Origin: Kineosporiaceae bacterium
GTDB lineage: Bacteria > Actinomycetota > Actinomycetes > Actinomycetales > Kineosporiaceae
Assembly: GCA_016794595.1 (NCBI GenBank)
Contig: JAEUJN010000107.1
Coordinates: 1-64,000 of the forward strand
Reading direction: 5' to 3'
Length of the DNA stretch: 64,000 nt
Both the position numbers and the translations under genes were made by a program. Each line of letters begins with the position of its first letter. Within the stretch, counting starts at the first letter, position 1. Under the pieces are notes generated by a model. That model was not told the DNA's origin and ran no database searches. It saw nothing but the letters and a program-made list of their open reading frames with translations. Below are positions 24,166 through 32,597 of this stretch, in pieces.

Positions 24166-25814
24166 CCGCGCCCCCGTACGCCCCTCGGTTCGAGGTGAGG
24201 TTCTCCGGGATCAGCATGGCCGCCGACCTCGCCCGGCACGTGCTCAGCCTGACCGTGGAGACCGATCTCGACCTGGCCGGCACCTTCTCCCTGGTGCTGC
24301 GCAACGCCGACAACAGCCTGCTGGACTCGCCGCTGCTCGACCTGGGCAAGACCGTGGAGATCCACCTCGGCTACGGCAACGACCTGGTGCCGGCCTTCCT
24401 CGGGGACATCGCCGCAGTCGAACCGTCGTTCCCGTCGGACGGCCCCCCGACGATCCGGGTCACCGGCTACGACCGCTCCTTCCGGATGCGGCGCTCGCAG
24501 CCCGAACCGACCAAGTACACGTTCATGAACGACAGCCTGATCGCCGCCCGGATCGCGGCCGAGAACGGCCTGGTGCCGATCGTGGACCCCACCCCGGGGA
24601 TTCCCGAGGAGGTGATCCAGGTCGAGTCCGACTTCGCCTTCCTCAAAGCCCGCGCGCAGCAGTACTTCTTCGACGTCTACGTGGAGTGGGACCGCCTGCA
24701 CTTCCAGTTCCCCCGGCCCGAGACGGCGACCCGTGTCCTGGAGTGGGGGCGCAACCTGACCAGCTTCTCGCCCCGGATCTCGGCCGCGGGGCTGGCCGGC
24801 CTGCAGGTGATCCGGGGCTACAACCAGGAGCTGGCCCAGACCATCTCGGTCACCGCGCTGGCGGCCGACTTCGATCTGGACAACCTGGTCGAGAGGTTGG
24901 GCAGCTCGGCCATCGACCTGCTGGGCAGCCTGGTACGCAAGGGGATCCGCCAGGGCACCGTGGAGAACCCGCTGGACGCCGCGGTGCTCGCCCGCTCGTT
25001 GCTCGCCAACCTGATGGAGGGGATGTACGAGGGCTCGGGCTCGTGCATCGGCATCCCGGAACTGAGCGCCGGCCGTTACGTCACGGTGCGCGGCGTGGGG
25101 AAACGCTTCGGCGGCACCTACCGGGTGCGCAAGGTGACCCATCGGATCGACGGCAGCGGCTACACCACCGAGTTCTCCATCACCCAGCGCAGCCACTCGA
25201 GTCTCATGGGCCTGCTGCGCAAGCAGATGGTGGAGGAGCCACCCCCGAACCGGGCCGAGAAGTTCCACGGGGTGGTGCTGGCCGAGGTCACGGCCAACGA
25301 CGAGGTGCACGCGGTGCCGCCCAAGGTGCCGATCGGCAGGGTCAAGGTGTCCTACCCCGGGCTGTCGGACACCTTCACCAGCGGCTGGGCCCCGTGCGTG
25401 CGGCCCATGGCCACCAAGGGAGCCGGCTTCTACGCCCTGCCCGAGGTCGGTGACCAGGTCCTGGTCGCGTTCGCCCACGGCGACCTGTCCAAGCCGTACG
25501 TCCTGGGATCGCTGTGGACCGCCACCCGCAGGCCACCCGTCTCGGATCTGCTCGGGACCAACGCCAAACAGGTGCTGCGCAGCACCAGCGGACACACCGT
25601 CACCCTGGACGACACCACCGGCGCCGAACGGCTCACCATCCAGGACAAGTTCGGCAGCTCGATCACCCTGAACTCGCTCGACGGCTCGATGGCGATCGAG
25701 GCCAAGGGCGCGCTGACCATCTCCGCGGGCCAGAGCCTCACCTTGAAGGCGTTCCAGGGTGCCCCCGCGGGGACCACCATCTCGATGTCCGCCACCACGG
25801 TGGACGTCTCATGA
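24162..25814 (+). CDS. Fused hub-spike protein (gpD + gp5/VgrG-like, Afp8-like)
   Basis: The GTG at 24162 overlaps the upstream stop. In this 550-aa protein residues 1-350 are the gpD/gp27 hub (GTFSLVLRNADNSLLDSPLL, SDFAFLKARAQQYFFDVYVE, GTYRVRKVTHRIDGSGY). Residues 365-460 are the gpV/gp5 OB-fold (KFHGVVLAEVTANDE, PIGRVKVSYPGLSDTFTSGW, FYALPEVGDQVLVAFAHGD). The last ~80 residues are a beta-helical needle (TVTLDDTTGAERLTIQDKFG). Trimers would form the piercing spike, capped by the PAAR-like protein encoded next. Confidence 0.93.
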   Translation: MTAPPYAPRFEVRFSGISMAADLARHVLSLTVETDLDLAGTFSLVLRNADNSLLDSPLLDLGKTVEIHLGYGNDLVPAFLGDIAAVEPSFPSDGPPTIRVTGYDRSFRMRRSQPEPTKYTFMNDSLIAARIAAENGLVPIVDPTPGIPEEVIQVESDFAFLKARAQQYFFDVYVEWDRLHFQFPRPETATRVLEWGRNLTSFSPRISAAGLAGLQVIRGYNQELAQTISVTALAADFDLDNLVERLGSSAIDLLGSLVRKGIRQGTVENPLDAAVLARSLLANLMEGMYEGSGSCIGIPELSAGRYVTVRGVGKRFGGTYRVRKVTHRIDGSGYTTEFSITQRSHSSLMGLLRKQMVEEPPPNRAEKFHGVVLAEVTANDEVHAVPPKVPIGRVKVSYPGLSDTFTSGWAPCVRPMATKGAGFYALPEVGDQVLVAFAHGDLSKPYVLGSLWTATRRPPVSDLLGTNAKQVLRSTSGHTVTLDDTTGAERLTIQDKFGSSITLNSLDGSMAIEAKGALTISAGQSLTLKAFQGAPAGTTISMSATTVDVS

Positions 25815-25827
25815 CCGAGGAGCAGCG

Positions 25828-26178
25828 ATGGCAAAGGTGTTGACCGCCAAGGCATCCGTGCGGTGCAGCCATCTCGCGCCCGGTCTCGTGGGCGTCTCCT
25901 CGGCGAGCCGCCGGCTGACCGTGGCGGGATCCTCCGTGCTGCTGGTCGCGGACGTCCAGGGCGCGAGCGTCACCTGCCCGGCGACCAACACCGACCCCAA
26001 CACCAGTACGAAGCCGTGCACGAGTGTCGCGGCGGTGGCCGCCACCGTGGCCACCAAGCTCACCGTCGGCGGCTCGCCGGTGCTGCTGGATCCCTTGAAG
26101 GGGCTCACCGATGGCGGGCCGACCGGCACGGTGACGCTGTCGGCGTCCGAGTCGCAGACCAGGTTGGGGGCGACATGA
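25828..26178 (+). CDS. PAAR-like spike-tip protein, block B
   Basis: The start ATG at 25828 has GAGGAG 6 nt upstream; an ATG at 25811 overlapping the hub stop opens only a 10-codon frame. The 116-aa protein contains the N-terminal SVRCSHLAPGLVGVSSASRR and a central CPATNTDPNTSTKPC stretch, suggesting Cys/His metal co-ordination, plus repeated short beta strands. Position between hub-spike and gp25 is canonical. No toxic extension is present. Confidence 0.77.
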   Translation: MAKVLTAKASVRCSHLAPGLVGVSSASRRLTVAGSSVLLVADVQGASVTCPATNTDPNTSTKPCTSVAAVAATVATKLTVGGSPVLLDPLKGLTDGGPTGTVTLSASESQTRLGAT

Positions 26179-26567
26179 GCACCGATCACCTCGCCGGCCG
26201 CGGGTTGGCATTTCCCCTCAGACTGGGGCTGGCCGGACTCGGGGAGTCCACCGGGGTCGCCAAGGTCGAGCAGTCGATCCGGGTGATCCTCGGCACCCTG
26301 CCCGGTGAGCGGGTGATGCGACCGGACTTCGGGTGCCGCTTGCGCACTCTCGCCTTCGCCCCCAACACCCCGGCCACGGCCGACCTCGCCCGGCACCACG
26401 TCACCGACAGCCTGACCCGCTGGGAGCCGCGGATCGAACTGCTCGAGGTCGAGGTCAGCAGTGACCCGGCCCGCGCGGTGCTGCTGATCGAGATCCGCTA
26501 CCGGCTGCGGGCGACCGCCACGGCGCAGTCCATGACCTTCCCGTTCCCCCTGGAGCGTGCCCGATGA
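26175..26567 (+). CDS. GPW/gp25 family baseplate wedge protein, block B
   Basis: The ATG at 26175 overlaps the PAAR stop (ATGA). The 130-aa product shows VAKVEQSIRVILGTLPGERV and MRPDFGCRLRTLAFAPNTPA, the conserved gp25 core (PGER-x4-DFG). It is the paralogue of 11320-11745 but ends soon after the fold (FPFPLERAR). Its stop overlaps the J-like start. Confidence 0.93.
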   Translation: MSTDHLAGRGLAFPLRLGLAGLGESTGVAKVEQSIRVILGTLPGERVMRPDFGCRLRTLAFAPNTPATADLARHHVTDSLTRWEPRIELLEVEVSSDPARAVLLIEIRYRLRATATAQSMTFPFPLERAR

Positions 26568-28840
26568 CCGTTCAACCGCCCGGCCTCGGCGATGCCCTCC
26601 GATCCCGCCGTGGGCGGATCGTGCCACCCGACCTCGACGACCGCACCTGGCAGCAACTGGTCGACGAGCTGCGAGGGCTGATCCCGCACTACGCCCCCCA
26701 GTGGACCGACCACAGCCCGAGCGACCTCGGCATCACCCTGCTGGAGCTGTTCGCCTGGCTGACCGAGGGCACGATCTACCGGTTGAACCGGACGCCGGAG
26801 AAGAACTACGTCGCCTTCCTCAACCTGCTGGGCATCACCCGGGACCCGGCCACCCCGGCCCAGACCTTCCTCACCTTCACCCCGGGCGCCGTCCCGGTCG
26901 TGGTCCCCGCCGGCAGCCAGGCCCAGACCTCCGAACGGGCAGGCCACCCGATCGTCTTCGAGACCGACGAGGAGGTCGAGGTCCTGCCCAGCACGCTGAC
27001 CGCAGCGCTGCTGGTCGGTCCGCACCCGGTGGGGGCCGCGGCCGGCACGTACACCGATGTCACGGCCACCCTCGTCGGCCCCCCCACCGGCAACCAGCTG
27101 ATCAGCCTCGAACCCAGGACCGAGGCCCTCCTCTGCCTCGGCTTCGACCAGGTGCTGGATCGACCGCTGGGGCTCGGGGTACGGCTGTCGCGAGCCCTGC
27201 AGGCCAGCGAGGACGTCGAGCTGCAGGTCACCCTGTCGACCGGGACGCTGGACCCGCTGGCCTGGGTTCCGGCAGGGGCGACGTCCGACGGCACCGACAG
27301 GCTGCACCGCGACGGCCGGATCACCGTGACCCCACCACCGGACTGGGCCACCCAGCACGCAACCGGGGATCCCGCGGACGAACCGTGGTCGAGCGTCAAG
27401 CCGGCTGCCGGCACCGACGGGCCGCGAGATCCCCTGGCCTGGATCGGCATCCGGATCGCCAACACCAGGCCACTGCGGGACGAGACCGGGCAACCGGTCA
27501 GGGACGCCAACGGTCGCGAGGTGCTGGCGCCGATCGCCATCGGCATCGACCGGCTGCTGTTCAACTCGGCCTCCGCTCGAACCGCCCTCACCATCCGTGC
27601 CCCCGAGGAGCTCGGCACCGCGAACGGCACGCCCTTCCAGGTGTTCGAACTCGCCCACCGACCGCTGTTCCGGCGCCCGGCCGCCACCGACCCGTACGAC
27701 CATGTCCGGGTCCAGGTGGGCACCGGGACCCCACCGGTGTGGGAGGACTGGACGGCCGTCAGGGACCTGCCTCCCGGCGCGGGGAAGGTCTACCGGCTCG
27801 ACCCGGTCACGGGCGAGCTCGTCTTCGGCAACCACGACCCGGCCACCGGATCCGGACACGGGTCCGTTCCCCCGCTCGGCAGCCGGATCCGGGCCGTGAG
27901 CTACCGGCACGTGGGCGCCGGTTCGGCCGGGGACGTCGACCCCGGCCGGGTCACCGTGCTGGCCAGCACCCTGACCGGAGCCCAGGTCACCGGGGTGGGC
28001 GGGGTGCGCAACCTGGGCCCCGGCCGGGGCGGTGGCGACGAGGAACCGATCGAGGACACCCTGCGCCGGGCCCCGGCCGAGCTCAAGATCCGTGATCGCG
28101 CGGTCACCGCCGAGGACTACGAGTTCCTGGCGCTCGAGCCACCGACCGGCCTGCGGATCGCCCGGGCGCTCACGCCGCGGCTGCAGACCGCCGACGGCCC
28201 GGGGCCTGCTCCCCTGCCCTGGGTCAAGGGTGACCCCTGGGCCTATGCCGGGATCATCCGGGCACCCGGAGTGGTCACCGTGATCGTCGTCCCCGACCAG
28301 GGTCCCGACGTCGCCCGCCCGGAGCCCACACCCGACCAGCTGCGCGACGTCCAGGCCCATCTCGAGCCCCGCCGCGACCTCACCGCACACCTGGCGGTGA
28401 CCGGCCCGCGATACCTGCCGGTCGCGGTCGACATCTCGGTGGTCATCTGGCGGCAGGCGATCGACGCCGGCGCCACGGTGGAGGCCATCACCGGGCAGAT
28501 CCTGGCCAAGGTCAAGCGGTTCCTGCACCCCACGAGCGGCGGGCCGGCCGGAACGGGCTGGCGGATCGGCCAGCACGTCTTCTCCTCCGACCTGTTCGCG
28601 GCCGTCAAGCCCAGCGACGACCTGGGCTACATCTCCTCGATCCAGGTGCAGCCCGACATCCCGGCCTATCACTTCCCCCCGCTGAACCCGGGCGGCACCC
28701 CCACCAACTACGTCCGCGAGCGTGAGCGCCCGGCCCTGCCGTTCGCGCTCGGCGCGTCGGTGAGGGTGGCCGACTACGAGCTGGTGTGTGCCGCCGCCGA
28801 CCCGTTGCTCGTGATCACCCCCAGCGTGGTGGCCCAGTGA
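26564..28840 (+). CDS. Baseplate J-like wedge protein, block B
   Basis: The ATG overlaps the gp25 stop by 4 nt. The 758-aa product starts with IVPPDLDDRTWQQLVDELRG, SDLGITLLELFAWLTEGTIY, RLNRTPEKNYVAFLNLLGI, the wedge helical signature. The GELVFGNHDPATG and DRAVTAEDYEFLALEPP motifs (about residues 425 and 510) are J-like. The C-terminus (RVADYELVCAAADPLLVITP) is that usually seen in the 'putative baseplate assembly protein' group of actinobacterial CIS loci. It is the only wedge gene in block B. Confidence 0.9.
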   Translation: MTVQPPGLGDALRSRRGRIVPPDLDDRTWQQLVDELRGLIPHYAPQWTDHSPSDLGITLLELFAWLTEGTIYRLNRTPEKNYVAFLNLLGITRDPATPAQTFLTFTPGAVPVVVPAGSQAQTSERAGHPIVFETDEEVEVLPSTLTAALLVGPHPVGAAAGTYTDVTATLVGPPTGNQLISLEPRTEALLCLGFDQVLDRPLGLGVRLSRALQASEDVELQVTLSTGTLDPLAWVPAGATSDGTDRLHRDGRITVTPPPDWATQHATGDPADEPWSSVKPAAGTDGPRDPLAWIGIRIANTRPLRDETGQPVRDANGREVLAPIAIGIDRLLFNSASARTALTIRAPEELGTANGTPFQVFELAHRPLFRRPAATDPYDHVRVQVGTGTPPVWEDWTAVRDLPPGAGKVYRLDPVTGELVFGNHDPATGSGHGSVPPLGSRIRAVSYRHVGAGSAGDVDPGRVTVLASTLTGAQVTGVGGVRNLGPGRGGGDEEPIEDTLRRAPAELKIRDRAVTAEDYEFLALEPPTGLRIARALTPRLQTADGPGPAPLPWVKGDPWAYAGIIRAPGVVTVIVVPDQGPDVARPEPTPDQLRDVQAHLEPRRDLTAHLAVTGPRYLPVAVDISVVIWRQAIDAGATVEAITGQILAKVKRFLHPTSGGPAGTGWRIGQHVFSSDLFAAVKPSDDLGYISSIQVQPDIPAYHFPPLNPGGTPTNYVRERERPALPFALGASVRVADYELVCAAADPLLVITPSVVAQ

Positions 28841-30471
28841 GCGCCGCGGTCTCGACCGGCACCAGCAGCTACCTGCGCCACCTGCCGCCGGTGCTGGCCG
28901 AGCAGGCCGCCGAGGGCGCGCTGCCCCTCGGCTCGCTGCTCGCCGTGGTCGAGAAGCTGCTCACCGGCATCGACGACGGGGTGGCGACGTCCCGTCCACC
29001 GATCGCGGAACAGATCGCCCGGTTGCACCGGACGCTCGACCCGTGGACGACGCCGACCGCCTTCCTGCCCTGGCTGGCGTCCTGGGTCGCCTTGACCTTC
29101 CCCACGGTGCAGGGCGAGGACGTCTGGGACGAGTACCAGCGGCGCACCGTGACGGCGTCCATGACCCGCATCCACCGGTTGCGCGGCCGCAAGGCCGGGT
29201 TGAACGCCTACGTCGACCTGTATGCCGTCGGCCACGTGCGACCCCGGGTGGCGCTGGACGACGGCAGCCGAGTGCTCGTGGTGGCCCCGCACGGAGAGCG
29301 GCCGGCACCGGTCACCGGCCTGGTCACCACCGGCCCCGTTCTGGCCGGCACCACCGTGCGCCTGGGTGGGGTGACCCGACCCTGGTGCCTGGCCGTGGCC
29401 CCCGACGGGAGCATCGTGCTCGGTGACCTGCCCGCACCGTCCGGGGTACCGGTGCAGCTCCCCAGCCGGATCTGGCGGCTGGACGCCACCGGGCGCCCCG
29501 ACGTGGAGGGAACGCCGCCGGTGCCGGTCCCGCTGGCCGCCGGCACGCTGCCGCTGACCCGGGTGGTGGCGCTCGCCGTGCGCCCGGCGACCGCTGCAGC
29601 CCCCGACACGCTGTACGCGGTGGACCGCAACGGCAGGATCTACGCCGTGCCGGCACCCTGGCGCGCCGCGACGGCCTCCCTGCTGGTCGACCTGGCGGCC
29701 GGTGGGGCACGCATCGCCCCGGTGGCGATGGTCGTGGACCCGGCCGGTGGTGACCTGCTCGTGCTCGACCGGGGTGGCACCAGCGCCGCGAACCCGCCCC
29801 GGGTGGTGACGATCAGGCCGGGTCCCGGGGCACCGACCGTGACGTCGAACCCCCTGCCCCAGCTCACCGAGGCGCTCAGCCTGGCGGTGCTGCCCGACGG
29901 CTCCCTGCTGATCGGGGACGGCGGGGACCAGCGTCCGGGCAGTGCCCGCACCGCCAATCTGATCCGGGTGGACCGCGGCGCCGGCTGGACGACGCGCGCG
30001 GTGTTGCCGGCGTCCAACGACCTGATCGCCCCGACCGGGATCGCCCGGACGGCACGCGGAGGGTTGTTCGTCCTCGACGCCGGCCTGCGCCCGTTCACCC
30101 CGTCCGCGATCAACCCGTTCATCTGCTCGGACGCCGAACCCGCCATCGTGCACGAGGTCGACCTGGCCTCCGGGAAGCTGACCGCGGTCAGCGAACCCGG
30201 GCAGCTGGTGTACCCGACGGGAATGACGGCGGCCGGGGACCGGCTGCTGATCTGCGATCCGGGGCAGCCGGAAGTGGCCGGCCTGCAACCGTTCTGGTCC
30301 AGGGTCAGGCCCTTCGTGTTCGACGTCGTCGTGCACTTCACCGAGTCCCGGCTGCCCACCGACCCGACCGCTCGGCAGAGGGTGCTGCGCCAGACGATCG
30401 GCACGGTGCGCTCGATCATCGAGGCCCAGAAGCCCGCGCACACCGTCTGGAACCTGGTGACCTCCATCTGA
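28837..30471 (+). CDS. Phage tail protein I-like with a propeller-like C-terminal region
   Basis: The GTG at 28837 overlaps the J stop. The 544-aa protein has a typical tail-I N-terminus (SSYLRHLPPVLAEQAAEGAL, VVEKLLTGIDDGVATSRPPI, AFLPWLASWVALTF; about residues 5-90). From residue ~180 it carries repeating segments resembling NHL/SMP-30 blades (TLYAVDRNGRIYAVPAP, GGDLLVLDRGGTS, LAVLPDGSLLIGDGGD, GGLFVLDAGLRP). It then returns to a tail-family end (PFVFDVVVHFTESRLP). The blades suggest an inserted beta-propeller exposed at the baseplate periphery, where the fibres that follow would attach; that is inference. Confidence 0.85.
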   Translation: MSAAVSTGTSSYLRHLPPVLAEQAAEGALPLGSLLAVVEKLLTGIDDGVATSRPPIAEQIARLHRTLDPWTTPTAFLPWLASWVALTFPTVQGEDVWDEYQRRTVTASMTRIHRLRGRKAGLNAYVDLYAVGHVRPRVALDDGSRVLVVAPHGERPAPVTGLVTTGPVLAGTTVRLGGVTRPWCLAVAPDGSIVLGDLPAPSGVPVQLPSRIWRLDATGRPDVEGTPPVPVPLAAGTLPLTRVVALAVRPATAAAPDTLYAVDRNGRIYAVPAPWRAATASLLVDLAAGGARIAPVAMVVDPAGGDLLVLDRGGTSAANPPRVVTIRPGPGAPTVTSNPLPQLTEALSLAVLPDGSLLIGDGGDQRPGSARTANLIRVDRGAGWTTRAVLPASNDLIAPTGIARTARGGLFVLDAGLRPFTPSAINPFICSDAEPAIVHEVDLASGKLTAVSEPGQLVYPTGMTAAGDRLLICDPGQPEVAGLQPFWSRVRPFVFDVVVHFTESRLPTDPTARQRVLRQTIGTVRSIIEAQKPAHTVWNLVTSI

Positions 30472-30500
30472 CCCCGCCCCGCCAGCGCACGAGGAGTGCC

Positions 30501-32597
30501 ATGAGCATCAACGATCTGGTGATCCGCCGTACCGAGTACCCGGACGACGGTCTCGGAGACCCGACCAGCCACGGGCAGAGCCGCACCGACCTGGACAGCT
30601 ACCTGCTGCCGGCGGCGCGCATCCGGACCCTCGCCCAGCACGGCTGGGGGGTTGCGGCGGGACTGCGAGTCAGCGCGACCACCGGGGCGACGAGCGTGTC
30701 CGTCGAACCAGGGACCGCGTTGGACGCCTTGGGCCGCAGCGTGTTCCTCGTCAAGGACGGCAAGGCGATCACTGACCCCGCGGCGTCCCCGACCGACACG
30801 ACGAACGTGCCGACCATGGTCGTCTCGGCGACCGGGGCATCGCTGGCCACCACCGCGCTGACCGGCGATCACCTGGTCACCCTCACCTGGCGCGAGGTGA
30901 TCGAGGGTCCGATCAACGCTCCCGAGTGGGTCCATGCCCCCTGGTGCCGGCTGGTTCCCGCGGCGGGGTTCACCGATGCCGGCGACCACGTGGTGCTGGC
31001 CCTGGTGTCCCTCGGCCCGGGGGGAGCGGTGACGGGGCTGAGCGCCGGACCGCGCAGGGTGGCCGGCACGACCACCGGCCGGATCCGGTTGCGGCGTCCG
31101 GTGAGCGGGGCGTCAGCGGTCGAGGACGCCACCGGACCCCAGTTCGTCCCCCGCGAGGACGGCGGTCTGGACGTGCAGGTCACGCCGACCGCCGGCATGC
31201 CCGTCACGGCACTGACCATCACCGCGGCCGCTGCCACCCGAGTGGCGGGCCAGCTGTCCGTCGGCGGCGACGTCCAGCTCGCGGGGTCACTGTCCTGCGG
31301 CCCCACGCAGGTCACCGGCCCGCTCACCGTGGACGGCGCGATCACGGCCTCGGGGATGCTCACCGCCGGCCCCCTCACCTCGGGATCGATCACTGCCCAG
31401 GGAGCGCTCACCGTGAGCGCCGGGGCCACGATCGGCGGGACGGTCGAGGCTGCCGGGGGGCTGGGGGTCACCGGCGCCTTCAGCTCCGCGCCCTCCGGAC
31501 CCGAGGGGTCGGCCCTGGACGTCGCGCGCCGGATGCGGGTCCGGCAGGGCGGGGACGGCTCGGCCGGGATCTGGTTCCATCAGCGGACCCCGAACGCCGA
31601 CCGCGCCTTCGTCGGCATGCTGGACGACACCCGGGTCGGGATCTACGGTGCCCAGGCCGGGTGGGGACTGACCATGAACGTCACCACCGGGGCAGTCAGC
31701 GCCGCACGGGGAATCGCTGTCGCCGGAGTCAGTCTGGGGCAGTCCGACTCCGCGGTGACCTACCCGTGGTCGTACGAGACCGTCGGGGTCACCCAGCCCA
31801 ACTACAACCTGCGCCTGCAGTCGCCCAATGCCGTGTACGTGCACGCCCAGGGTGCCGAGCGGCTGAGCGTGAGCGCGGACGCCGTCACCGTGCACGGCGA
31901 CCTGCGGATCCGCGGCCGGCTGGCGATCAGCGATCTGTCCGACGGCTGGCTGCGGCTCAACCAGGCCACGAACTACGGCAACGGCGTCCACACGCCCGGC
32001 AACCTCACCTCGGGCGGACTCAACATCGGTGGCGTGAACGGGTGGGGCCATCCCGGGTGGGGCAACGTCTGGATCGCCGGCAGCACCTACCAGGCCGGCG
32101 GCGGCCACATCGCGGGCTCGCTGTTGGTGGACGGCAACGTGCAACTCGGCAACAACGACGGCGAGGTGACCATCGGCGGCAACCAGAGCGGACCGTTCAT
32201 GGCCCTGCACGACGACCTGTGGTTCGCCGATCCGCAGGACGGCTCGATCGAGATCAGGGACGGTAACAAGACCGGGTGGGGCAAGATGCGCGGCCGGTTC
32301 CTGGCGCCCAGCAGCCGGGACTACAAGTACGACATCACCCCGCTGTCGGCCCCCGAGATCGATGCCTTGGCCGGTGAGGCACTCGACACCGCACTGGTCT
32401 GGTACCGCTACCACGGCGATGACGAGGAACTGCGCCCCCGGGTGGGGCTGATCGCCGAGGAGGCGCCGGATCACCTGGTGGAGGACGACCGGCGCAGCAT
32501 GTCCCTGCCCGAGAGCGTGGCGGTGCTCCTGGCCTGCGTGCAGCGGCTGAACGCCCGGATCGCCGAGCTCGAGACCCCCCGGACGGTGACCGCATGA
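30501..32597 (+). CDS. Tail-fibre-like protein with C-terminal peptidase S74 intramolecular chaperone
   Basis: The 698-aa protein has an N-terminal head domain (about 1-200; GWGVAAGLRVSATTGA, VEPGTALDALGRSVFLV) shared with the next gene. A hexapeptide-like repeat region follows (about 255-330; TVDGAITASG, LTSGSITAQGALTVSAG), then a receptor-tip module containing RRMRVRQGGDGSAGIWF (about 345). The C-terminal S74 domain begins with the Ser-x4-Lys signature in SSRDYKYDITPL near residue 604 and continues GLIAEEAPDHLVEDD. S74 domains trimerise the fibre and cleave themselves off. This would be the main receptor-binding fibre of block B. Confidence 0.87.
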   Translation: MSINDLVIRRTEYPDDGLGDPTSHGQSRTDLDSYLLPAARIRTLAQHGWGVAAGLRVSATTGATSVSVEPGTALDALGRSVFLVKDGKAITDPAASPTDTTNVPTMVVSATGASLATTALTGDHLVTLTWREVIEGPINAPEWVHAPWCRLVPAAGFTDAGDHVVLALVSLGPGGAVTGLSAGPRRVAGTTTGRIRLRRPVSGASAVEDATGPQFVPREDGGLDVQVTPTAGMPVTALTITAAAATRVAGQLSVGGDVQLAGSLSCGPTQVTGPLTVDGAITASGMLTAGPLTSGSITAQGALTVSAGATIGGTVEAAGGLGVTGAFSSAPSGPEGSALDVARRMRVRQGGDGSAGIWFHQRTPNADRAFVGMLDDTRVGIYGAQAGWGLTMNVTTGAVSAARGIAVAGVSLGQSDSAVTYPWSYETVGVTQPNYNLRLQSPNAVYVHAQGAERLSVSADAVTVHGDLRIRGRLAISDLSDGWLRLNQATNYGNGVHTPGNLTSGGLNIGGVNGWGHPGWGNVWIAGSTYQAGGGHIAGSLLVDGNVQLGNNDGEVTIGGNQSGPFMALHDDLWFADPQDGSIEIRDGNKTGWGKMRGRFLAPSSRDYKYDITPLSAPEIDALAGEALDTALVWYRYHGDDEELRPRVGLIAEEAPDHLVEDDRRSMSLPESVAVLLACVQRLNARIAELETPRTVTA

